From positions 215,000,645 through 215,064,644 of the forward strand of contig JAUMIR010000005.1 of assembly GCA_030847615.1 (NCBI GenBank): a DNA stretch of 64,000 nucleotides. The letters run 5' to 3'. Positions 55,909 to 64,000 of this stretch are shown here, piece by piece; position 1 is the first letter of the stretch; every line of letters begins with the position of its first letter. A model generated the notes under the pieces. That model worked only from the letters and a program-made list of their open reading frames with translations, had not been told where the DNA came from and made no database searches. This DNA comes from Gambelia wislizenii (taxonomy: Eukaryota; Chordata; Lepidosauria; Squamata; Crotaphytidae). The translations under genes and the position numbers were made by a program.

Positions 55909-56329
55909 ACATCAAAAACAAATCAGATTACTAAACATTTACTGTTCTTCGTGACACCCAAAATCTGCTGCCTAAGATAACTTTCTCAAGCCAGAATTCT
56001 TAGTTATACCAATTTAAGTACTACCTTAGGTACTGCATAAGGGGGTATCTGGTACCTCCTTTTACAGTACCTTTGCTCTGGTTTTTCAAGGCTCCTGGGT
56101 GCAACACTGCCCCCCATTGATTACCATTGGGGGATATCTGGTTTCCTTTGAGCTCCAAAGGAAGAAGAAATGTCTTTGTTCCTGAACACCAGTGTAAATA
56201 TGGTAGGGATTTACATTCTGTCTGTAAACCAACAGAATCTTGTCCTCCATCTGACTAATAGGGATGGCCCTACTGCACCTATGATGGGAGGTAGAGAGGC
56301 AAGGTTTTTTTGTTTGTTTGTTTAACTAT
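55909..56329. other. unassigned non-coding DNA
   Basis: No gene was recognised. A TTTG run precedes the next MITE at about 56306-56323. Confidence 0.45.
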
Positions 56330-56863
56330 GGGCTCGTCTACACAGGCCAGAATACACCGGCTCCCCACTGGCATATTCTGCCCATAGATCAGGCCAGGTC
56401 CTCCCCTGTTACTGGCACAATATGGAAGGAAGTCCAGACCTCCATGCCAGTCCATTGCTGCAGCCACTGCCACCGCCGCCCACATCCTACTCTCCGACTA
56501 GGAAGCTGGCCTGCAGCACATGAGCAAGGCCCCCTGCATGTAACCAGCCTGGTCTCATGCTGTGGACCTGTTTCCTGGGTCCAGAAGAGCTATAGCAGAT
56601 GGCAGCTGCAATGATGAATCAGCATGATTGAATGGGCTCTTGCAGTCATGTGGGGCTTTATCAATTTTTTTGCTGGCTGGAGCAGATTTTACCAGGTATT
56701 TTTTTAAATGCTGTAATGGGTCTTACCCCATCTTAGTCCTGTCTTTGCTCTGGGGATCGTGAGGACTGTCCAGGGGCAAAACAGGGCAAAAGCCTTGCAT
56801 TGTCTGGACTGCAGAATTCCAAGATGGGGCAAGTTGGGGTAAATAGCCCATCTAGACAAGCCC
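56330..56863 (+). mobile_element. MITE family X, subfamily B, copy 2
   Basis: The left end GGGCTCGTCTACACAGGCC and right end AAATAGCCCATCTAGACAAG plus CCC form inverted repeats. Internal words TTACCCCATCTTAGTCC, GTGAGGACTGTCCAGGGGC and TCTGGACTGCAGAATTCC recur at 21146-21668. About 534 bp. TAT/CAT flanks leave the target duplication ambiguous. No coding capacity. Confidence 0.78.
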
Positions 56864-57790
56864 CATGTTGTCAATGCATGCAGGCATTATAAATTCTACC
56901 GCTGTAAACGTTAGAGATTGACAGGAAACTGAAAAGATTTCACATTTAATGTTGCATTGGCTAGAAAGAGGACATGGCTCCTCTCCTTGTGTCTTTATGC
57001 AATAGATATATAGTGCTTAGATCACTTTTGAAAGGAAAAAAATGCAAATTACTGTACATACAACTGATATCAAAGTGCATACATTTTACAAGGGGGCGGG
57101 GAGAAATCTTATATCAGGTCACTAGATTAAACTGAAACAGTTACAAGGAGGGATGCTTCCACCATAAGCATTTGGAATTTTCAGGTGCCGTATTTAGCAA
57201 TTTATCTTAAAAAATAGTAATGACAAAAGCAAAGATTAATTAATTTCTGAAGTGTAGGCATACTTACATATTGCATGTATTTATGTGTCTATATGGACCT
57301 CTTTTAAAAAGAGATGCTTCTTGTTTTCACTGGAATCTCTGAACCTTCATCATCTTACTTGACCTCACATTGTATTAGCTGTGTTAATTATGAACAAAAT
57401 AACCCAGTCAAAATAATGGAGTGATGAATTGGTAATGATAATCCTTTAAAGGCCTAGGTTCATTGTAATTAGAAGGAAGGCCAACTGCTCTGGGGCTGGA
57501 AAAGGTTTCTTGGGAATACATTTCATTTCAAATGACAAAAAACAATTAAAACCTGAGCAGTTAAATGAATTGTGACAGACACAATTATAAATTGTTTCTC
57601 TTTTTAACAAGCTACTCCTCATTAATAACCAAACAGTTCTGTTTATTCTTATTTATTGAAAGCATGTATTTATTCTCCAAATAAAGCTGCCTGGGGGCGA
57701 AATCCAACACTGTATGAATGAAAGACAATCTCATGAGGTGGATCTTTGCCTGTCTTCCTCCTGTAACACCATGTGTTATACTTCTGTTAT
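56864..57790. other. unassigned DNA with a possible conserved non-coding element
   Basis: No transposon was recognised. About 57200-57620 is AT-rich and repeat-free, with GATTAATTAATT, TGTTAATTATGAACAAAAT, GGTAATGATAATCC and CATTGTAATTAG. These homeodomain-like words make it a candidate conserved element. Confidence 0.35.
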
Positions 57791-57999
57791 GCGCCTTCAA
57801 GTTGACTATGACGTGCCTATTTGTAGGGTTTTCATGGCAAGTTTTATTCAGAGGGGGTTTCCCATTGCCGTCTTCTGAGGTTGAGAGAGTGTGACTTGCC
57901 CAAGATCAGTCAGTGGGTTTACATGGCAGAGTCTTGATTCAAATCCCAGCCTCTCATAGTCTTAATCCAGCATTCAGACCACTGTACAACACTGGGTCT
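57791..57999 (-). mobile_element. Sauria-type SINE, near full length
   Basis: In antisense it reads GCGCCTTCAAGTTGACTATG (tail), TTTCATGGCAAGTTTTATTC, GACTTGCCCAAGATCAGTCA, TGATTCAAATCCCAGCC (B box in reverse) and ACCACTGTACAACACTGG (head). It matches the 32.2-kb copy in reverse orientation. Confidence 0.85.
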
Positions 58000-58697
58000 C
58001 AGCACCATGTACATGCCCAGAAAACTCTCAAATGGGCAAAATATTGTGGGCCATCTCTTATGGGGCCACAATGGGTGGCTGAAATAGCCAGACTGGGTGA
58101 TGGAGCAAGGGCACATATGGTCAGCAGAGTGGTTAGCAGAGTAGATTTCATCTACTACCACTTTAAATATCTAATATGTAGGATCTACCAACATTCATAT
58201 AATGCTGAGCTGGTAAAGGGCGGTAGAGTGTTTAGTGTGTTGAACTTCAGTTGGAGGTACCTGAGATTTCAAGAGAAAGGATTAAAGGGGGATATAACCT
58301 GTACAGTTTAAGACCTCCATTTTAAGATTTGCCAGGAGCTTATTTTCAAGAATCAGGGAAAAATACTTAAGAACTTAAAGTATACAAACCAATGGTAACA
58401 GATTTCATTGCCACCAGGAGCTAATCTTTTGAAAAACTAATGGATACCAATTGCATAACTCACTCTTTGATACTTAGCACTAAATTAGGAATAGTTTACA
58501 ACAATATATTGTTGTTCGGAAAACCAGTATTCTCTATACTACTGCTCTTGGGGGGGGTGCATATGTACACACATATCATGCACATTATAGGACTCTCCTT
58601 GGGGACAAGGCTATAGGGACTGTCATGATGATTGCCTATACTATTATACTACTGTGTGCAAGTAGTACAAGATTTCTCTGCCCATTTGCAGTCAATG
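58000..58697. other. unassigned non-coding DNA
   Basis: No gene was recognised. The open frame at 57913-58311 begins inside the SINE and is a chance frame. Confidence 0.45.
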
Positions 58698-58871
58698 CCT
58701 GCCTTCCGCTGCACAATTAGAGAAGTGTGGTACCACTTGTCTTTAACTTGTATGGTTCCAGTCTACAAAATGCTAAGATTAGTAGCTTGGTAGAGTAAAA
58801 TTTGGAACTTGAGAGAGATTGTGCTGCATTTCAGGAGTGTGTATAAGAGCTGCCTAACAAAGAATTCTTGA

Positions 58872-59166
58872 GGGGCTTACCACATTCCAAAGAAAAGTGA
58901 CAAGGCAGCAGGAATGTTCCATCTTCCATCCTGCCTTAACACATGGTGTCATTTGTTTTATTCCAGTCCTGTGAGGGACTGAGGTAAAACCACATCTTTT
59001 TGCTAACCAGAAAAACCTATTAGCAAAAGATGTGATTTTAGCTCAGTCCTCCATGGGACCAGAATGAAAGAATGCCAGAAGAACAGTGACATCATGTAGT
59101 AAGGCAGCAGGGAAGAAGTAATGTTTCTGCTGCTTTGCTGCTTTTCTTCAGAGTGCGGTAACTGTG
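58872..59166. mobile_element. palindromic MITE family Z, copy 2
   Basis: It starts GGGGCTTACCACATTCC and ends with TCTTCAGAGTGCGGTAACTG, a decayed right end. Left words AGGCAGCAGGAATGTTCC, GTCCTGTGAGGGACTGAGG and AAACCACATCTTTTTGCTAA are mirrored by TTAGCAAAAGATGTGATTTT, AGCTCAGTCCTCCATGGGAC and AAGGCAGCAGGGAAG. Nearly full palindrome of about 295 bp; the copy at 22013-22221 is shorter. Confidence 0.78.
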
Positions 59167-59176
59167 GAGTGCAGAG

Positions 59177-59396
59177 TGTGTATATGTGCCTTCAAGTTGC
59201 CTGTTGACTTACAGCAACCTCATGAATTTCATCGGGTTTTATTTGGCAAGGAATATTCAGAGGGAGTTTTGCTAGTACCTTCCTCTGAAATATAGTATAG
59301 ATCACCTAGAATTTGTTGGCAGTCTCCCATCCAAGTACTGACCAGAACTGACCCTGCCCTGCTGGTGACAGCTGTTGCCTTTAGGGTATTTAGGTA
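59177..59396 (-). mobile_element. 5S rRNA-derived SINE, copy 2
   Basis: The plus strand reads TGTGCCTTCAAGTTGCCTGT (Bov-B/Sauria-type tail), then GGCAGTCTCCCATCCAAGTA, CTGACCAGAACTGACCCTGC (5S part, about 59321-59389). The C-box region is kept; the A-box region (CCCTGCTGGTGACAGC) is changed. It inserted beside the family Z element. Confidence 0.8.
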
Positions 59397-59489
59397 CCAA
59401 GCCACAGATCCTAAAATTCTGTAGAATGAAGTTACAGCAGTTAAAGTAGTATCAAATCACTGTTACTGTGTAGTTTAGATACCCTCCCT

Positions 59490-61506
59490 GTTAGAAACAC
59501 CTCCAAATATTTGGTAGGTCACTTGACTCCCTGTAGAAGCTTTTCAGTATCCTCAGAGAGAACCGTGGGGTGGAGCAAACAGGGGAAGTTAAAGATTCAT
59601 AGTGCCAGCTGCCTTCCACTCACACAAAAATGGATTTTGCCCTGAGTTTTTTTTTTAATCTTTTTACTCAACAGCCTTTCTATCTGCACTACGGCCACAA
59701 CCACAAATGACCCTGAAACCCATCTTGTTTTGCTGCAGGGTGCTGCAGAATGATGTGACCAGTCCCATCCCACAAGCAAGCAATTGTACAAGAAGCAGAA
59801 ATAAGAACCCCTACGGGGACCTGTCACAACTCTTCATCACAGCCTCTCTCACTGGCAAGAGGGGGCTGGTTACATCATTCTCCACATCCTCCTTGGCTCC
59901 ATACAGACCGCTCCAGATGACTGACTGGCTTTTAAAGTGGCCTGACTTTTAACAGAGCAGATGGGGAGTTAAAGTGTAGTTACAACTTCATGGCTACTTA
60001 CTTGATGCAGGATTTTGGCTGATAGATTGATAAGCAGTCTGAAACACATTTAGCAATGCTGACCTCCATATTGTGGAGGTTTTCATAGATGGAAGTGTGT
60101 GTGTGTGGTAGATCTTTGTGGAAATTCTGCAATTGATTGACATTGAAACCCATTTATGTCTCTTAGCATCTAATATTTGTCTCACTGTCAAAGCCATCAT
60201 GATAGCTCAAATTTGAGGCTACACCAATGCAATTATCCTGAAATGTCAGATTCTACCCTTTTCACACACGTATTGCACTTCCACCTGTACTTTTTTTCAC
60301 AAGATGGATGATTCCCTGGCAGATGCCAGAGTCCTAGCTTTAAGAGACTCGTAATATACAGCATACTCATATCCAGCAGGTCAGGAAAAAGCCAAGGAAT
60401 ATATAATGTGTAAAAGATGTGGTGCATATAGTTATACAGATATGGGATTAATGGGTAAGGTATGGATTAAGATATAACCACTTTTTCTATTCTAACATTA
60501 TGAAGCACAAAAATTCTGTTCCTTATAAAACTGATCCAGTTTGTCCTATTGATATAGAATTGGTGTAGAGAATGGATTTTGCAAGATATACTGTATGTCC
60601 ATATTTCAGAAGACCAGCACAGTCCTAACTCAAAAGTCCACCTGCTCTATTAGGTTAGGACCTGGTAGGTGCCCTTTATGTTTGCAGAAATGCTTTTCTG
60701 CCAGTTGATCTCAGAGATGTCCTGCTGGAAGATGTGCTCTGCTGGCTAAAATGCACCAGAAAAAGAGCCCAAAAGGGGGCAGAGATGTGGTGGGGGAAAG
60801 GAGGTGGGGAGCAAACGTGGAGCTGCATTATTCCAGGACTGAACCTTGGCCAGGATAGGGGCACAGCCAGAGTGCCAGCAGAAAATTACACTAGGATGAA
60901 AGTAAAGTAATTTCTCAAATCCTGAGTCTGGGAGGGGTTTGGATTCAACACACTTCAGATAAGATTGTGCTCAGAAACAGTACAGCACAATAAAAATAGC
61001 AGAGTTCCAGATTTTTAAAAATTGCCTAAAAAATAGGGATCTTGTGTTTCTCACTGTTTTATTTTGTTTTGTTGCTGATGAAGGGCAAGTTCTAGTGGTG
61101 CATTTCTTTATCCAGTGCCAGCAGAATTTGGAACTTTCTTCCTCTCCCTATGTAACTATAACCAACTGCAGCACCAAAAAGTCTGCTCTAGAGGGTTTTG
61201 CTGCCCCCCAGAGCAAATTTTAGTAGGGCTGCAGGAGTGATAGACAGAGTCCAATATTCCCAGAAACAGCAGGTTCACCATTACTGTATTTTGGCCCTGT
61301 CTAAAAAATGTACATTGAAGTTCATCCCGGGCTACTGAGTAGCATACAGGATTGTGCTCCAGCACTATCAAGCTGCATTGCACAGACAGCACAATGGAAG
61401 CTGCATAGAATTATGGTGACAGAAATTTACATGCCACCAGCACTCAAATAGAAACTTGGCCCCAGAGAACTAAGTTTCCCTCATTTCGCCCCACCTTCCT
61501 ATCTTG
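59490..61506. other. unassigned non-coding DNA
   Basis: No gene or repeat was recognised in about 2 kb. A T-run lies at 59648-59656 and a short TG run near 60096-60107. Confidence 0.45.
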
Positions 61507-62330
61507 CATAGAATCATAGAATCAAAGAATTGTAGAGTTGGAAGAGACCACAAGGGCCATCCAATCCAAAACTCCTGCCATGCAGGAAATCATGATCAAA
61601 GCATCCCTGACAGATGGTCATCCAGCCTCTGTTTAAAGACCTCCAGGGAAGGTCCACACTCCAAGGGAGTGTGTTCCACTGCCAAACAGCTCTTACTGTC
61701 AAAAAGTTCCTCCTAATGTTGAGGTGGAATCTTTGTTCCTGGAGCTTGCATCCATTGTTCTGTGTTCTACTCTCTGGAGCAGCAGAAAACAAGCTTGCTC
61801 CATCCTCAACGTGACACCCCTTCAAATACTTAAACAGGGCTATCATATCACCCTTTAACCGTCTTTTTTCCAGACTAAACATACCCAGCTCCCTAAGTCT
61901 TTCCTTATAAGGCATGGTTTCCAGACCTTTCACCATTTTAGTCACCCTCCTCTGGACACGCTCCAATTTGTCAATATCCTTTTTGAATTGTGGTGACCAG
62001 GACTGTACACAGTATTCTAGGTGAAGCCTAACCAAGGTGGAATAGAGTGGCACTATTACTTCCCATGATCTAGACCAGTGATGGGCAACCTTTTGAGCTT
62101 GGTGTGTCAAACTTCACAAAAATCTGAGCATAACTCGGGTGGTGTGTCACTTTGAGGAAAAAACATTATTTCGCGATATTTATTGTTTAAATAACATAAA
62201 TGTATACAGTTGCCCCTCCACATTCGCAGCTTTCACTCTCGCAGTTTTGATTATTCATGGTTTGCTCAAGAAGCACCCCATTTAAATCAGCTTCTCTCCC
62301 TCCCACTCAAGGGAAAGACTCTCACCCACC

Positions 62331-62985
62331 CACCCGCTGCCTCCCCTGGCCTCCCCGAGGGGGCTCCAGGGCTTCAAACCTCTGGAGCCACCTCAGGAAG
62401 GCCGGGGAGAGGCTGGGGAGACTTCCACCTGCCCTCTGCCTTCCCCGGCCTTTCCGAGGCAGCTCCGGTGCTTCAAAGCCTCAAAGCCCCCTCAGGAAGG
62501 CCGGGGAGAGGCCGGGCAGAGTCCCTCCCTCCCGCCTGCTGCCTTCCCTGGCACTGCCAAGGCGGCTCCGAGGCTTCAAAGCCTCAGAGCCCGTTCAGGA
62601 AGGCCAGGGAAAGGCCAGGCAGACTCCCGCCTGCCGCCTTCGCCGGCCTTTCCAAGGTGGCTCCAGGGCTTCAAAGCCTCGGAGCACCCTCGGGAAGGGC
62701 GGGGAGAGGCTGGGCAGTGTCCCACGCACCTGCCCACCAACCCGCTGCCTTCCCCGGCCTTTCCAAGGTGGCTCCGGGGCTTCAAAGCCCTGGACCACCC
62801 TCGTGAAGGCCGGGGAGAGGCCAGGCAGAGTCCCTTCCGCCCGCCTTCTGCCTTCCCCGGCCTCCCCGAGGTGGCTCCAGGGCTTCAAAGCCCTGAAGCC
62901 CCCTCGGGAAGGCTGGAGAGAGGCCGGGCGGACTCCCGCCTGCCGCCATACCCGGCCTTTCCGAGGCAGCTCCGGGGAAGAACGG
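62331..62985. repeat. GC-rich minisatellite, about 100-bp unit, six to seven copies
   Basis: The word CTTCAAA recurs at 62372, 62471, 62574, 62669, 62780 and 62883, a spacing of 95-111 bp. Each unit has a CCCCGGCCTTTCCGAGG-like block, then GGCTCCGGGGCTTCAAAGCC and GGAAGGCCGGGGAGAGGC. The centre of each unit is a small dyad around GGCTTCAAAGCC. Long open frames on both strands follow from the lack of AT-rich stops and are not genes. Confidence 0.9.
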
Positions 62986-63084
62986 CAGGACTTGGGGGGT
63001 AGACAGGTGGGAGGAGGCTCCACCCCCCTTCCTAAAGTGGAGATTGGGGTTTCGTAGCCCCGCCCACCACTTTCGTCCACCCTC

Positions 63085-63130
63085 CCACCCTCCCTAAAGT
63101 GGCAACCGATTGCCACTTTAGGGAGGGTGG
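63085..63130. repeat. perfect 21-bp inverted repeat, 4-nt loop
   Basis: CCACCCTCCCTAAAGTGGC (from 63085) with the following AA, loop CCGA (63106-63109), and the exact reverse complement 63110-63130. It lies at the end of the GC-rich block inside the hAT element. Confidence 0.93.
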
Positions 63131-64000
63131 TGAGGTGGCGGGGGGGAGGAGGCCTATGGCCGCGTGCCAGCCCAAATGGCTACACATGTCAGTGCTGACA
63201 CATGTGTCATAGGTTCACTATCACTGATCTAGACACTACACTTCTATTGATGCAGCCCAAAATTGCATTGACCGTTTTAGCTGCCACATCACACTGTTGA
63301 CTCATGTTCAACTTGTGGTCTACTAGGACTCCTAGATCCCTTTTGCACATAGTCTCATTCAGCCAGGTCTCCCCCATCCTATATCTGTGCATTTCATTTT
63401 CTGCCCTAAGTGCAGTACCTTACATTTCTAAGTATTGAATTTCATTTTGTTAGCTTTGGCCCAGCCCTCCAGTCTATCCAGGTCATTTTGAACTTTGATC
63501 CTGTCTTCTAGGGTATTAGCTACTCCTCCTAATTTGGTGTCATCTGCAAATTTGATAAGTATGCCCCTAATTCCCTCATCCAAGTCATTGATAAAGATGT
63601 TGAATAGCACTGGGCCCAGGACAGAACTCAGTGGCACCCCACTGGTCACATCTTTCCAAGACAAAGAGGAGCCACTGCTGAGCATCCTTTGGGTTTGGCT
63701 GATCAACCAATTACAAATCTATTTAACGGTTAACTTGTCTAGCCCACATTTTACAAGCTTGTTTGCAAGAATGTCATGGGGAACCTTGTCAAAGGTTCTG
63801 CATGTGTGGTCATCTGTTCTAGAAAGGCATTATCCAATTCCTCCGTCTAACTTGGGAGTCTGTAGTAGAGTCCCATAATAACATCCTTGTGTTGTTTCCC
63901 TCCACTTTAATTTTTATCCAGATGCTCTCCACCTGGCTTCCAGTATTGATGTCATAGATCTCTTTACTGGTGTAAATATTCCTGACATATAATGCTATTC

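Larger units (their letters stand above)
58698..59489. mobile_element. palindromic MITE family V, copy 3, interrupted
   Basis: The left arm (about 58698-58871: TGCACAATTAG, TGGTACCACTTGTCTTTAAC, TATGGTTCCAGTCTACAAAA) and right arm (about 59407-59489: CCTAAAATTCTGTAGAATGA, AAGTAGTATCAAATCACTG) match the two halves of 50541-50810. Between them lie a family Z MITE and a 5S SINE, so this is the oldest layer of a nested stack. Confidence 0.65.
62076..63226. mobile_element. hAT-type element with captured GC-rich DNA
   Basis: It starts CAGTGATGGGCAACCTTTTG and ends ATAGGTTCACTATCACTG. ATCTAGAC flanks it on both sides (62068-62075 and 63227-63234), a perfect 8-bp target duplication. The ends carry GGTGTGTCAAACTTCAC on the left and GCTGACACATGTGTCATAGG on the right. 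About 62207-63150 is not typical of the ends: it starts TA then CAGTTGCCCCTCCACATTCG, a Tigger-like end, followed by the minisatellite. No transposase domain was seen. Confidence 0.9.
61507..63794 (-). mobile_element. CR1 LINE split by a hAT element
   Basis: Two CR1 segments (61507-62075 and 63235-63794) are collinear in antisense and are separated only by the hAT element plus its 8-bp duplication. The 3' terminus at 61507 shows ATAGAATCATAGAATC. The reverse-transcriptase part has the FADDT codons at about 63538-63555, LFNIFINDLDEG nearby, and on the far side [16 protein letters not shown] and [18 protein letters not shown] (61514-62110 frame). A stop and a frameshift lie at about 63395-63435. 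The 5' end is truncated at about 63794, inside the RT gene. Confidence 0.92.

Noticed and set aside
62257..63057. 266-codon open frame with repeated proline/glycine/arginine-rich units as a gene
   Set aside because: It lies in a GC-rich minisatellite with unit spacing not a multiple of three. Open frames occur in other frames and on the other strand, so it reflects a lack of stop codons.

Overview
This window looks like nuclear DNA of a squamate reptile, probably an iguanian lizard. No intact cellular protein-coding gene, rRNA gene or tRNA gene could be supported. The assignment rests on the repeats: CR1 LINEs with the terminal ATTCTATG octamer, L2-type LINEs, tRNA-headed Sauria-type SINEs, 5S-rRNA-headed SINEs, Penelope-like remnants and many short DNA transposons. 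Species and chromosome cannot be told from sequence alone.

Layout. 0-13 kb: old L2 and CR1 fragments, two short Tigger-like elements (6.8, 10.6 kb), one long MITE (8.5-9.0 kb) and a broken CR1 (11.1-12.1 kb). 13-24 kb: a solo arm of a palindromic element (13.5 kb), an L2 reverse-transcriptase remnant (18.6-19.6 kb), and a cluster of MITEs and a hAT element (21.1-22.9 kb). 23.7-24.7 kb: the 3' end of another LINE. 25-37 kb: mostly unassigned DNA with a large palindrome (27.7 kb), a MITE (31 kb), a SINE (32.2 kb), another palindrome (33.7 kb) and a short-motif repeat (35.3 kb). 37.3-38.75 kb: the longest coding relic, a CR1 reverse transcriptase. 39.5-40.2 kb: a Penelope-like element in inverted-repeat form. 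43-52 kb: CR1, SINEs, MITEs and two large palindromes (46.6, 51.0 kb). 54-60 kb: a chimeric element, two palindromes and a nested stack of insertions. 61.5-63.8 kb: a CR1 copy split by a hAT element that carries a GC-rich minisatellite and has a perfect 8-bp target duplication.

The most notable signal is a set of palindromic, non-coding DNA elements. One family (27.7, 46.6, 51.0 and probably 55.6 kb, with single arms at 13.5 and 54.6 kb) has arms of about 160-170 bp. Its members share little beyond the outer GGACTTTTTC-like end, an internal echo of that end, and, in three copies, a 9-nt non-palindromic centre at exactly the same place. The arm bodies differ greatly, which suggests a modular foldback family. 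At least four other palindromic MITE families occur here too.

Three AT-rich stretches free of recognised repeats (4.6-5.0, 26.3-26.9 and 57.2-57.6 kb) could be conserved regulatory elements in a gene desert. This cannot be tested without alignments. All family names come from recalled motifs, not searches.
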